Shown: piece by piece, positions 9,042 through 18,992 of the stretch | Layout of the letters: the number at the start of each line of letters is the position of its first letter | How positions within the stretch are numbered: position 1 is the stretch's first letter | Assembly (NCBI RefSeq): GCF_022568815.1 | Contig: NZ_JAKZHX010000018.1 | Location: 1-64,000 of the forward strand | From: Undibacterium paludis | GTDB lineage: Bacteria; Pseudomonadota; Gammaproteobacteria; Burkholderiales; Burkholderiaceae_D | Reading direction: 5' to 3' | DNA: 64,000 bases | Notes under the pieces: model-generated | Database searches by the model: none | Told to the model about the DNA's origin: nothing | Seen by the model: the letters and a program-made list of their open reading frames with translations, nothing else | Position numbers and translations under genes: made by a program

Positions 9042-12000
9042 TCAGGAGCTGGCCCTGGTTCTTGCCTTGCATCGGGTTTCTCTTTGCTCTATGTTGAGCA
9101 AGGTTTGCTGGAAAGGATTTTTCCAGTCGTTGCCATAGAGGGGCGTTCTGCATAGCTGCTCGTCGCTGACGGGTCTGCCAGCTTTGGCTGCAGCGGTTTT
9201 GGCTTTGCGCTGTGTTTCTTGCAAACGCTCACTGAGCTTGCTGGCTTCGGTCTGTTCGCCCAGGGCGCGCAGACTTTCTATCAGCATCAGGTCAGCCTGG
9301 TAATTGCTGATGGGTTGATTGCGCGACAGGAAAAAATCAATCCACCAGGTTCCTGTACCTGGCGCTTTGACGTTTTGCAGCGCGACAGCTTCGGCCCTCG
9401 CCTGAACAAAATCTTTTTGCTGCAAGGCCATCATCCATCTGATCTGATGACTGGTGCGAACCAATTCTTCATTCTGGATGCCAGGTTTATTTCTTTTGGC
9501 CGTCCCCTTGGCTGGGGCGTCAGTTGTGGCATTGATTGCCTGTGCCAGCAGTTTGCCAGCTTCATCAAATTTCTTTTTGCCTGCCAGTATCCAGGCCATG
9601 TCCGTGTTTGCGGTCTGACAAAAGAAATTATTGGCGAGTTTGCCGGCACATTCATAGTCATTGTAAGCGGCCTGCAATTCATGCTCGGCTTCTTCAATGC
9701 TGCCAGAACGATAGTAGCCACGGGCCAGCATCTGATGCGCGCCGAAAAGTTGGGTATCACCGGGGTGTTTGTCTTTGGCGAACAACTTGACGACTTCCTG
9801 TTTGAGCGCCAGTTGTGACGGGTTGTCGGGATCATAGTCACGCGCCTGCAAGACTTCGGCCAGCAGGCGGGCGTCATTTTTATCGCCGCCACTGTTGTTC
9901 AGGCGGGTGCGTAAAATGGCCTCTGCCTCTTGCAGGTAGTTGGCGATGTCTGCCTGGTTTTTCTTCTCGTTTTCCGGCTCGTCCTCACCAGCCCAATTGC
10001 CCAGTGCATGGGCCATGGATAAGGCGGCATCGGCATGCTGGTATGTCGCCTGTACCGAATTATTGTTTTCTGCGTAGTAGATTCTGGCAATGCGCAGGGC
10101 GTCTTCCGGGTCGCTGTCCGAGGCTTCTTCGATTGCCGCCTTGATGGTGGCGACACGTGCTTCACCTTGTGCGGCGTTGAGTTTTTCTGCACGGGCCTGG
10201 CGCATGCTGTTCTTTTCTTCTTCCCATGAAGCGGCGCCGGTCTTTGACTGGTCGACAGGAATATCAGGCAGGGCCTGACCTGAAGTCGTCGCCAGCAAGC
10301 TTGAGCCGCCTTGTGCCGCCAGGCTCAGCGTCGGGCCTGGTGACAGTATCAGCAGGGCGATAATGGCAGCAATGGGTAGCATGATACTGGCCAGGTAGAT
10401 ACCAAGGCCGGTTGCGCTTTCTTTCCAGCCGGGCAGGCGTCCAAGGTAGCGTGGCAGCAGGGCCTGACCAATTGCCAGTTTGCTGGTGAAGCTCCATTTG
10501 ATGAACTGGGGCTGCTCAAGAAAATCAAATAATTCCGCGACGGCGACAGCAAACTTTCTGTCTTGTTGTGGCGCTACATTCTGCTTTTGCAGTAGCGAAG
10601 CTGTTCTGGCCAGTTTGTACTGAAACTGCGCAGCGATCAGCATCAGTATGCCGATGGCAGGCAAAACGCGGTCATTGATGTACAAGCCGTAGGCCAGGAT
10701 CGCCATGCCGCTTGCCAATGAAAATGCAAAACGCAACCAGGGCAGGCGGGCGATCAGCAATAAGTCAATGACGCGGCCACCATCAAGTGGCAGCACAGGC
10801 AGCAGATTGAAGCCATTGACCAGCAAGGCAGCCATGATGGCCATGCTCAGATAGGGGCCGGTTGTACTTGTGAGCAGGTCCGGTTGCCAGACCACCAGCG
10901 CGGCTGCTGCCAGCGCCAGCATAATGCCGGGCATGGGTCCGGCCAGGTAGACCAGCATATGTGTCAACGGCCTGGCTTCATGTTTCTCGCCACTGGTGAC
11001 ACCGCCCATGCCAGGTACAAAAAATACCTGCACGTCACGAAAGCCGGACAACTTCATTGCTGCCCAGTGGCCCGCTTCATGCAGGGCAATGATGGCGGCA
11101 ATCACCAGCGCACCTGTCAGTCCCCAGAGGTAACTACCCAGCGCCATGAAAAATACGGCGGATACAAACAGCATCGATAGCTGATACCAGCGCGGCGCCG
11201 ACATGGAACGTAGTGCGCATAGGGTACGCACAAAAGAATAACGGTCGCGCGCCTGACGGACTGCCTGCACATCGGCTGCACTCATACTACTGGCTGAACC
11301 CATGCCGGTTTTGCTCTTGCGCCAGCCACCCTTGCGCAAACTCCAGACCATCTTTAGTGCAGGCCAGAAGCGAAAGCCATAAACCGGTTCGTCACCGCGC
11401 TGTCCACGCTGATAAACCTTGCCTTCTCTTTCCAGCCGCACCAGCCAGCGTTCTGCCAGGTTCTGTGCAATCTCCGGCGCATCGACCGGATCTGTACGCT
11501 GCACAGTAATCAGTTCGCGTACATGCAGATGGGTTGCCAGTTGCCCTGCGAAATCACTGCTCTTGTCATTGATGACAGTGACACGGCCAGGGTAGGGCAC
11601 GACGGTATTGAGAGTACCGTTCAAGGTCAGCAGGGCACGGCCATCGATATAGGTATTCCACAAATAAACTGTGTAGAGGCGTTGTTCGTAAGGCGATTCG
11701 CTGGGATAGACTTCAGCATGAACATCCTGTGCAAGATGATGATACACGTCACAATAGCTGGCCGGGACATCGCCAGCAGCAGTCACTGCACGTTCACGCC
11801 AGCTATGCATGTAGCGAAAACCAGCCTGCTCCATTTCGGCACGTGCGGCTTCGAGCACAGTCCGCATATCGCCAGTGGCATGACGCAGGCAAGGCGTTTT
11901 GCGTGGCGTCCATAATTGCAATTTCAGCAAACGGTTGACGCCTATCATCAGGCTCACGACTTGCAAAAATACGATAACGGCAACAAAACTCAAGCCTATC

Positions 12001-12047
12001 GTCCACAATAAATCCACGCTCATTCCCACCAACATCTCCAGCATCAA
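9042..12047 (-). CDS. M50 site-2-type membrane metalloprotease with TPR-like tail
   Basis: A 1001-residue protein. It has a first transmembrane segment at about 12-35, a soluble region of about 230 residues, and then the protease core. The zinc motif is HEAGH (His323 and His327), and the third-ligand loop NLLPVLPLDGGRVIDLL lies near 420, as in site-2 proteases. Further transmembrane segments fall around 285-320, 365-410, 440-475 and 560-580. From about 620 to 1000 it is helical, with tetratricopeptide-like repeats (ALRIARIYYAENNNSVQATY and DTQLFGAHQMLARGYYRSGS). Typical members cut membrane-bound anti-sigma factors; the target here is unknown. The TPR tail is unusual for the family and may bind partners. 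Confidence 0.8.
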   Translation of the reverse strand: MMLEMLVGMSVDLLWTIGLSFVAVIVFLQVVSLMIGVNRLLKLQLWTPRKTPCLRHATGDMRTVLEAARAEMEQAGFRYMHSWRERAVTAAGDVPASYCDVYHHLAQDVHAEVYPSESPYEQRLYTVYLWNTYIDGRALLTLNGTLNTVVPYPGRVTVINDKSSDFAGQLATHLHVRELITVQRTDPVDAPEIAQNLAERWLVRLEREGKVYQRGQRGDEPVYGFRFWPALKMVWSLRKGGWRKSKTGMGSASSMSAADVQAVRQARDRYSFVRTLCALRSMSAPRWYQLSMLFVSAVFFMALGSYLWGLTGALVIAAIIALHEAGHWAAMKLSGFRDVQVFFVPGMGGVTSGEKHEARPLTHMLVYLAGPMPGIMLALAAAALVVWQPDLLTSTTGPYLSMAIMAALLVNGFNLLPVLPLDGGRVIDLLLIARLPWLRFAFSLASGMAILAYGLYINDRVLPAIGILMLIAAQFQYKLARTASLLQKQNVAPQQDRKFAVAVAELFDFLEQPQFIKWSFTSKLAIGQALLPRYLGRLPGWKESATGLGIYLASIMLPIAAIIALLILSPGPTLSLAAQGGSSLLATTSGQALPDIPVDQSKTGAASWEEEKNSMRQARAEKLNAAQGEARVATIKAAIEEASDSDPEDALRIARIYYAENNNSVQATYQHADAALSMAHALGNWAGEDEPENEKKNQADIANYLQEAEAILRTRLNNSGGDKNDARLLAEVLQARDYDPDNPSQLALKQEVVKLFAKDKHPGDTQLFGAHQMLARGYYRSGSIEEAEHELQAAYNDYECAGKLANNFFCQTANTDMAWILAGKKKFDEAGKLLAQAINATTDAPAKGTAKRNKPGIQNEELVRTSHQIRWMMALQQKDFVQARAEAVALQNVKAPGTGTWWIDFFLSRNQPISNYQADLMLIESLRALGEQTEASKLSERLQETQRKAKTAAAKAGRPVSDEQLCRTPLYGNDWKNPFQQTLLNIEQRETRCKARTRASS

Positions 12048-12305
12048 GGTATCGCTAGCATTGTCAGCTAATTGACCAGAAATTGCGAGCGCAAGACCCG
12101 CTTTAGAGGGTGACTTCTGTAGAAAGTAAAATTTATTTGCAGAGGTCTTGTCATTTGTATAGCGATCAGGCGGGCTTTGATATTAATTTACAAATGTTTG
12201 GGTATGCAGGTATTTTTGTTCAAGGCAAAGCTTTAGTGGATTTGTTGGACTGGAGCTTCATCAGTCTCACACTGTGTCTGAAGATTACCTTGCACAGCCT
12301 CGTAG

Positions 12306-12332
12306 GTTGGGCTAGGGTTTCATCAGCCCAAC
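12306..12332. repeat. Short palindromic repeat (GTTGGGCT ... AGCCCAAC)
   Basis: Eight-base arms GTTGGGCT and AGCCCAAC surround an 11-base spacer. Sequences of this type (CGTAGGTTGGGCT) are common dispersed repeats in beta- and gammaproteobacteria; this is from memory. Confidence 0.5.
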
Positions 12333-12400
12333 ACTCGATCTCAAAATTGCCTTGTTTGGCGTGGTGCTTATACATTCTTTTTTTACCTGCATTCGTTGAT

Positions 12401-12996
<596 letters not shown>

Positions 12997-13294
12997 GCGT
13001 ATGCAGATTAAAAGAGCGCATAAGCAGCATACCGCATGATCTAACCTGATCAGCCCACCTATCTTTCCCCACAGAAAACACTGTCACTGCAAGGTCATAA
13101 AACACCACTACACTTCGGCGGCTCGTTTGATGTTCCATTCCGTTTTTTCAGCATCCTGAACTAATTTTTCAAGGCATTTTTGCACTGACCCGGTCGCTGC
13201 GTGGCGGACAGGGCGGGGAAGTATTTGCGTATTTTTTTGTGAATACCCCTCATGCAGATGTCGTGTTTACTAAAACAGAAATACAGAGAAACCT

Positions 13295-15697
13295 ATGAAA
13301 TCAACTCACCCAAAAAAAACCGGCATATCAACCTCTGCCTTTCCATCAACGCCCCTGCTGCGCATGTCTGCTGCCTGCCTGATGGCCTTTGCTCAATTGG
13401 CGAACGCGCAAAATACGGCGAACAAGGACGATAACAAAAACGATAAAGCTGATGGGGGCATTGCCACGGTAGAGATTTCATCACAGACGACTCGTTCTGC
13501 GGTATCCCTGCGCGGGGCTGAATTGCAAAAGATTTTACCTGGCACCAACCCGGTCAAGGGTTTGCAGACTTTGCCTGGCGTGACCTTTGCCACGGCTGAT
13601 CCCTGGGGCAACAATGAACAGAACCTGAGCCTGTTCGTGCATGGTTTCAATGGTCAGCAGCTTGGTTATACGCTTGATGGTGTGCCGCTCGGTGACCAGA
13701 ACTATGGCAATTACAACGGCTTGTCGCCGCAGCGCGCGGTCATCAGCGAAAACGTGCGCAATGTGATCCTGTCTTCCGGTGCCGGTAACCTGGCGACGGC
13801 TTCAACCAGCAACCTGGGTGGCACGATAGAAGTGTTTTCCAGCGACCCGCTGGCAGTGCAAAGAACCAGCCTGGAACAGACCTTTGGCAGCTACCGTACT
13901 TCACGCACGTTTGCCCGTTTTGATACCGGCAATTTTGGAGATGGCAACGCCGCTTATATTGCGGTCATGCGTCAGGACGCACGCGCCTGGGACTTTGACG
14001 GCAAGCAGGGCGGCAAGCAGCTAAATGCCAAATACACCAATACGCAAAACAGCGGCAAGTTCACTTTCTATTTCAACTACAACGACAAGATAGAACCGAA
14101 TGAAGATGCCACTGTGCATGTGACTGGCGAAACCAGTGCGCCTTATACGCGGCCGTTTCTCTATCCTGATTTTGCGACTGCCTTGAGCTATCTGTCGCCG
14201 ACCGGTGCGACACCAGCGGCAGAAGGTTCCAACTACCGCAATTACTATAGCGATGCGCAGCGCAAAGACGTGCTGACTTATGCCAAACATGACTGGAATA
14301 TCGGTAACGATACGGTCTGGTCCAATCAAGCCTATTTCCATCGTGATGATGGCGTGGGTGTGGTGGCTGGCCCCATCGGTGCGGCGGGTTTGCCGGCCTT
14401 GTTCAGCGTCTACTTCCCCAACCAGAACCTGAAGCAAGTGTTCGGCAATTCTGGCTACGCAACACGGACGACGGAATATGATATCCATCGTTCCGGCCTG
14501 ATCTCCAACCTGCGCACCAGCTGGGGCGATCACCAGATCGAATTCGGTGGTTGGTGGGAGCATAATGAATCGTCAGCCTATCGCCGCTGGTATGCGCTCG
14601 ACGTCAATAACCCCAGTTCACCTTATGACAGGCCAAGCAAACCACTGATTACTCAGTATGGCAGTGAGATACGCAATAACGTCATTCAGTTGCATCTGCA
14701 GGATGAATGGAAGGTGCGCCCGGACCTGAGTTTGCAGGCCGGCTTCAAGTCCAGCCTGCAATATGCCAGGGGGGATTTCCCTGTACAGCCTTTGCCCGGC
14801 GCCATTTCTGGCGGTTCACTGGCCTTGCCTGTGGGTGAGATCGATACCAAGAAGTGGTTCTTGCCACAACTGGGTTTGCTGTGGGATTTAAGTCCGCGCG
14901 ATCAGGTGTTTGTCAATGCGCAGAAAAATATGCGTCAGTTCATGACCTATGGTGGTGGCGGTGCGTCGCCCTGGAGCCTGGCCAGCCAGTCTGCGTTTGA
15001 TCTGTTCAAGAATACTGCGCAGCCAGAAACTTCGGTGACTTACGAACTGGGCTGGCGCGGCAAGCGCAATCTTGATCTTGGCATGCTGAACAAATTTGAT
15101 GCCCAGGTCAATGTCTACCACGTGGACTTCAGCAATCGCCTGTTGCAGATCAGCCCGACGCCGGTGATTACTTCCATCGTCGGTGGCAACCCCATCCTGG
15201 CCAACGTCGGCAGCGTCAGCACTGATGGTATCGATATCGCCGGAACGCTGTACTTTGGCAAAAACTTCAGTTTCTACAACGCCCTGTCGTATAACCGTTC
15301 TGTGTATGCTGATGACTATAGCAATGGCAAGGCTGTGGTCAATACCGCAGGCAAGCGTGTTCCTGGCAGCCCGGAATGGATGAACAAGTTCGTTGCCACG
15401 GCCACATTTGGCGACTTTGAAGCGCAACTGACGGGTGATTATGTGGGCAAGCGCTATGCCACCTATACCAATGACCTGGCTGTTGACAGTTACTTCATGC
15501 TCAACCTCGGCCTGTCTGCAAAAATACCGCTGGAACCCAGGGGCTTTTTGAAAAATGCTAAAGTACGCATGAATGTCACCAATCTCAACCAGGTCACTGG
15601 GGCTTCCGTCGTGGTGGTTGGTGCGGCCAGTGGCACCTACAATACTTTCCCTATCGCCCCGCGTCAGGTTTTTGTGACATTTGGTGCGAGTTTTTAA
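13295..15697 (+). CDS. TonB-dependent outer-membrane receptor
   Basis: An 800-residue receptor with an N-terminal signal peptide ending near ANAQ (about residue 45). A TonB-box-like GIATVEISSQ follows. The plug domain covers about 70-190 (LQTLPGVTFATADPWGNNEQ, LDGVPLGDQNYGNY), and a 22-strand-type barrel ends with the terminal aromatic residue Phe. The usual role is active uptake of a bulky ligand across the outer membrane. The secreted glycerophosphodiesterase at 15707 follows with a 9 bp gap, so a phosphodiester or phospholipid-derived ligand is plausible. That substrate is inferred from context only. Confidence 0.92.
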   Translation: MKSTHPKKTGISTSAFPSTPLLRMSAACLMAFAQLANAQNTANKDDNKNDKADGGIATVEISSQTTRSAVSLRGAELQKILPGTNPVKGLQTLPGVTFATADPWGNNEQNLSLFVHGFNGQQLGYTLDGVPLGDQNYGNYNGLSPQRAVISENVRNVILSSGAGNLATASTSNLGGTIEVFSSDPLAVQRTSLEQTFGSYRTSRTFARFDTGNFGDGNAAYIAVMRQDARAWDFDGKQGGKQLNAKYTNTQNSGKFTFYFNYNDKIEPNEDATVHVTGETSAPYTRPFLYPDFATALSYLSPTGATPAAEGSNYRNYYSDAQRKDVLTYAKHDWNIGNDTVWSNQAYFHRDDGVGVVAGPIGAAGLPALFSVYFPNQNLKQVFGNSGYATRTTEYDIHRSGLISNLRTSWGDHQIEFGGWWEHNESSAYRRWYALDVNNPSSPYDRPSKPLITQYGSEIRNNVIQLHLQDEWKVRPDLSLQAGFKSSLQYARGDFPVQPLPGAISGGSLALPVGEIDTKKWFLPQLGLLWDLSPRDQVFVNAQKNMRQFMTYGGGGASPWSLASQSAFDLFKNTAQPETSVTYELGWRGKRNLDLGMLNKFDAQVNVYHVDFSNRLLQISPTPVITSIVGGNPILANVGSVSTDGIDIAGTLYFGKNFSFYNALSYNRSVYADDYSNGKAVVNTAGKRVPGSPEWMNKFVATATFGDFEAQLTGDYVGKRYATYTNDLAVDSYFMLNLGLSAKIPLEPRGFLKNAKVRMNVTNLNQVTGASVVVVGAASGTYNTFPIAPRQVFVTFGASF

Positions 15698-15706
15698 GGA
15701 GCATGC

Positions 15707-16822
15707 ATGATGGATAGCCGTCGCGACTTTATCAAGACAGCAGCAGTGAGCGCAGTAACAATGATGTCGGCCATGCTGACTGCACCCTTGTCAGCCCTGG
15801 CGGACAATCCACGCAAGGTAGAGTTGTTTGCCCATCGCGGTGCCTCGGCACTGCGGCCAGAGCATACGCTGGCTGCGTATGCCAAGGCGATTGCCGATGG
15901 TGCTGACTATGTCGAGCCTGATCTGGTCATCACCAAAGACGGTGTGCTGGTTGCGCGTCATGAAGCTTTTCTGGCTGAAACGACTGACGTTGCCAGCAGG
16001 CTGGAATTTGCCGGCAAGCACACCATCAAAACCATAGACGGCAGGAGGCAGGATGGCTGGTTTGTCGAAGACTTTACCCTGGCAGAATTAAAGACCCTGC
16101 GCGCCGTTGAACGCCTGCCCAGGGTGCGCCCACAGAACACGGCCTATGATGGCATGTTCCAGATATTGACCTGGGATGAAATCATCGACTTTACCGCCGC
16201 CCATGCCGCCACGACAGGGCGGGTGATCGGTCTGGTGCCCGAGCTCAAGCATTCTACTTACTTCAAGAGCATAGGCTTGCCGCTGGAAGACCGTTTTCTC
16301 GCCACCATCGCCGCGCATGAATACACACGCCGCTGTCCGCTGGAGATACAGTCGTTTGAAGTTGCCAACCTCAAGTACATACGCAGTGTGATCGGCAAGC
16401 AAAAAAATGTGCGCCTGATGCAACTGGTGGAACGTGGCGACATACGTCCGGCTGACGTGGTGGTTGCTGGCGGTGAACTGACGTTTGGCAAAATGTGCAG
16501 CAAACAGGGTTTGCGTGACATCGCCAGTTATGCTGACGTGGTGGCGCCGCCAACCCGTGCACTGATCCCGTTGCAGGCAGACGGCAAACTCGGCCAGCCG
16601 ACCAGCCTGATCGCCGATGCGCATGACGCAGGCTTGCTGGTGCATACCTGGACTTTCCGGCCAGAGAACCGTTTTCTGCCCGCTGATTACCGTGACAATC
16701 AAGGCGAAGATGCCCGCAATGAAAAAGGTTCTGTCGCCGAAATGCAGACCTATATTGCTGCGGGCATCGATGGCTTTTTTTCTGACGACAGTGCACTGGG
16801 GCGCAGGGCCATTGGTGGTTGA
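15707..16822 (+). CDS. Glycerophosphodiester phosphodiesterase, Tat-exported
   Basis: A 371-residue GlpQ-type enzyme. The start region has a twin-arginine signal (SRRDFIK at 4-10) followed by a hydrophobic stretch ending near SALA. The GDPD core begins at ELFAHRGASALRPEHTL with the catalytic His43-Arg44. EPDLVITKDGVLVARHE supplies the metal-binding acids and the second histidine. It hydrolyses glycerophosphodiesters to glycerol-3-phosphate and an alcohol, here in the periplasm. AAGGAG at 15696 serves three closely spaced ATGs (15703, 15707, 15710); 15707 or 15710 is best. It is in an operon with the TonB receptor. Confidence 0.9.
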   Translation: MMDSRRDFIKTAAVSAVTMMSAMLTAPLSALADNPRKVELFAHRGASALRPEHTLAAYAKAIADGADYVEPDLVITKDGVLVARHEAFLAETTDVASRLEFAGKHTIKTIDGRRQDGWFVEDFTLAELKTLRAVERLPRVRPQNTAYDGMFQILTWDEIIDFTAAHAATTGRVIGLVPELKHSTYFKSIGLPLEDRFLATIAAHEYTRRCPLEIQSFEVANLKYIRSVIGKQKNVRLMQLVERGDIRPADVVVAGGELTFGKMCSKQGLRDIASYADVVAPPTRALIPLQADGKLGQPTSLIADAHDAGLLVHTWTFRPENRFLPADYRDNQGEDARNEKGSVAEMQTYIAAGIDGFFSDDSALGRRAIGG

Positions 16823-16950
16823 ATTGTTTTTGTAGTGATGTTGAAGCGCGATATCAGGGGCCGTTGCATGCTGCAAGCTGCCCTTAATGCGCAGGCAGAA
16901 ATCTAGAGGTACTGCTGTAGCGTATGTCAACGGTACGGCAGACCGGCGAT

Positions 16951-16976
16951 GAATACCCGCCTTCGCGGGTATGACG
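16951..16976. repeat. Dispersed hairpin repeat (ACCCGC...GCGGGT type)
   Basis: The hairpin ACCCGCCTTCGCGGGT is followed by ATGACG. It is the usual Burkholderiales repeat that reads as VIPAKAGIH on the other strand. A relative lies at 43641-43666. Between two convergent genes it may act as a bidirectional terminator. Confidence 0.7.
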
Positions 16977-17042
16977 GAGTTGAGGGCTGACTCATGTTTT
17001 GCGTCGTTCGCCAGCAGTAAAGGGCAGCGTTGACAGGAAGCG

Positions 17043-17432
17043 TCAAGAATCTGCTCGCGCCGCAATCACCTCTATTTCCACCAGAAACTCCGGTTTTACC
17101 AGTGCAGGTATCACCATCAGCATGGACGCGGGCCGGGCGTCGCCGATGAAACGGCTGCGCACCTTGACGTAGTCGGCGATGTCACTTTCGCGTGTCAGGT
17201 AGTGGGTGATCTTGACGATATCGGTCATGCCCATCTGTGCTGCTTCCAGCATTTGCATAATATGACGCCAGGCCAGTTCTGCCTGACTGCTGATGTCAGC
17301 GGGCAGATGGCCGTTGACGTCCAGACCCGGCGTGCCGGCGGTGTATAACCAGCGGCTGTTGGCGGGGACGGCAACGGCGTCACTGTATTTGCCGATCTGG
17401 CTGGCGATGCCAATATTGTGTGCGGTATTCAT
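17043..17432 (-). CDS. RidA family protein
   Basis: About 129 residues starting at the ATG at 17432 (MNTAHNIG), which has an AGGAGC ribosome site seven bases upstream; the longer frame to 17519 lacks one. The YjgF/YER057c/UK114 trimeric fold is seen in the central TAGTPGLDVNGHLPADISSQ. The C-terminal IVKITHYLTRESDIADYVKV and the final RPASMLMVIPALVKPEFLVE fit as well. RidA proteins hydrolyse reactive enamine/imine intermediates. Some relatives act in catabolic pathways, and this one is not of certain subgroup. It is divergent from the ArsR-like regulator, 108 bp away. Confidence 0.85.
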   Translation of the reverse strand: MNTAHNIGIASQIGKYSDAVAVPANSRWLYTAGTPGLDVNGHLPADISSQAELAWRHIMQMLEAAQMGMTDIVKITHYLTRESDIADYVKVRSRFIGDARPASMLMVIPALVKPEFLVEIEVIAARADS

Positions 17433-17540
17433 TTTTTGCTCCTGAGCATGATGAAGTGGTGGATGGAACTGCTGATTTGATGGACAACTGCTGCGATTAT
17501 CGGCAAGATGCAGGCACAATATTTCACGCTAGGATGAACT

Positions 17541-18320
17541 ATGGATGAGTCTGCCAGCATCACCCGCATTCCCCACGTTGCCGCCTTGCTGGCGGACCCG
17601 GCGCGTGCCGCGATGCTGTGGGCGCTGATCGATGGCACGACCCGCCCTGCGGGGGAACTGGCCTTTGCCGCCAATGTGTCGGCGCAATCTGCCAGCAACC
17701 ATCTGGCCAGGCTGGTAGAGGGTGGCCTGTTGCTGTCAGAATCACGTGGGCGGCATCGCTATTTCCGGATAGCGAGCCCTGATGCAGCCAGCCTCATCGA
17801 AGCGATGGCTGCGTTTTCTGCAGGGCAACATGCCAATCATCGCCAGCCACCCCGGCCAGCTTTGGCGCGCAGTATGCCCAGTCAGTTCTTGCATGCCAGA
17901 ACTTGTTATGACCATCTGGCCGGCGAAGTTGCCGTGCAGATACTGGCAACCATGCTGGACAATCACTGGCTGGCATACCAGGAGGATGGCAAGGATTTTC
18001 AACTGACTGCACTCGGTGCAGAGAAGCTGGCAGCGCTGGGCATAGCCGGTCCGGACAGTTCATCGACGCAAAAGCAGAACCGCCGTGTCTATGCACGCTG
18101 CTGTGTCGATCTGACCCAGCGCAGGCCGCATCTGGCAGGTGTGCTTGGTGCAGCTTTGCTCGACCTGTTCGTCAGGCAAGGCTGGGTCTTGCGCAGCCCC
18201 GGCACGCGGACGGTCAGTATTACGCCCAGGGGGCGGCAGGCGATGCAGCAGCACCTGGGGTTGCCGGCCTTTGACCATGTCAGGCCGTTGTCGAGACTGG
18301 AGCAGCAGGGGGTGACGTAG
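17541..18320 (+). CDS. ArsR-type winged-helix regulator
   Basis: A 259-residue protein. The N-terminal ArsR-like winged helix (about 8-95) has the typical ADPARAAMLWALIDGTTRP, then a recognition region VSAQSASNHLARLVEGGLLL. A second part (about 115-255) has another wing-like segment and a cysteine in DLTQRRPHLAGVLGA context (RCCVDL). This long ArsR form is common in Proteobacteria next to small-molecule enzymes. It faces the RidA gene and probably controls it and itself. The inducer is unknown. Confidence 0.8.
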   Translation: MDESASITRIPHVAALLADPARAAMLWALIDGTTRPAGELAFAANVSAQSASNHLARLVEGGLLLSESRGRHRYFRIASPDAASLIEAMAAFSAGQHANHRQPPRPALARSMPSQFLHARTCYDHLAGEVAVQILATMLDNHWLAYQEDGKDFQLTALGAEKLAALGIAGPDSSSTQKQNRRVYARCCVDLTQRRPHLAGVLGAALLDLFVRQGWVLRSPGTRTVSITPRGRQAMQQHLGLPAFDHVRPLSRLEQQGVT

Positions 18321-18413
18321 TTACTCTGAAATTGCCTGTATCATCATAGTCGCGTATATTGGCATCTATGCGTCAGCTCGCTGCCGCTTTTCATTTTTTA
18401 AGAGATATTCATC

Positions 18414-18926
18414 ATGAAAACTAAAGTATTTGCTTGCCTGATTGCCGCTTTTCCGCTGATCGCTGCTGCCGATGTCACCATCAACATGAACCAGGTCAGT
18501 GAGGCCGGCGTCGGTGCCAAACTGGGCCAGGTCGTGGTTTCCGAATCCAAATATGGCCTGGTATTTACGCCAGCCCTGACCGGTCTGACACCGGGCCTGC
18601 ATGGCTTCCATGTACACCAGAACGCTGACTGCGGCGCCAAAGAGAAAGATGGCAAGATGGTTGCCGCTTTGGGCGCCGGTGGTCACTTTGATCCGGAAAA
18701 CAGCAACAAGCATGGCACCCCATGGGGTGACGGCCACCTGGGCGATTTGCCACCAGTGTATGTGGACGCCAGTGGCAACGCCAACCAGCCGGTATTGGCG
18801 CCGCGCCTGAAACTGGCTGATCTCAAAGGCCATGCACTGATGGTGCACGTCGGCGGTGACAATCACTCTGATCATCCGGCAGTATTGGGCGGCGGCGGTG
18901 CGCGTCTGGTGTGCGGCACGATGTAA
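18414..18926 (+). CDS. sodC: Superoxide dismutase [Cu-Zn], periplasmic
   Basis: A 170-residue protein with a signal peptide ([19 protein letters not shown]). It carries all SodC landmarks: [10 protein letters not shown] (two copper histidines and the first disulfide cysteine), [13 protein letters not shown] with HLGDLP (zinc ligands), and [26 protein letters not shown] at the C-terminus supplies the second cysteine. It dismutates superoxide in the periplasm. It is a single gene, convergent with the GNAT-like gene at 18993. Confidence 0.95.
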   Translation: MKTKVFACLIAAFPLIAAADVTINMNQVSEAGVGAKLGQVVVSESKYGLVFTPALTGLTPGLHGFHVHQNADCGAKEKDGKMVAALGAGGHFDPENSNKHGTPWGDGHLGDLPPVYVDASGNANQPVLAPRLKLADLKGHALMVHVGGDNHSDHPAVLGGGGARLVCGTM

Positions 18927-18992
18927 TGTGACTGATCACAGGCAGGCGTGGAGCTTGCCTGTAAAGTTCACTGTTACAGTTCACTATTGTTT

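Noticed and set aside
8786-9097. 103-codon plus-strand frame between the proteases
   Set aside because: It overlaps the M50 stop, has no ribosome site or motif, and is likely chance.
16088-17065. 325-codon minus-strand frame
   Set aside because: It is the antisense shadow of the glycerophosphodiesterase gene plus the dispersed repeat that reads VIPAKAGIH.
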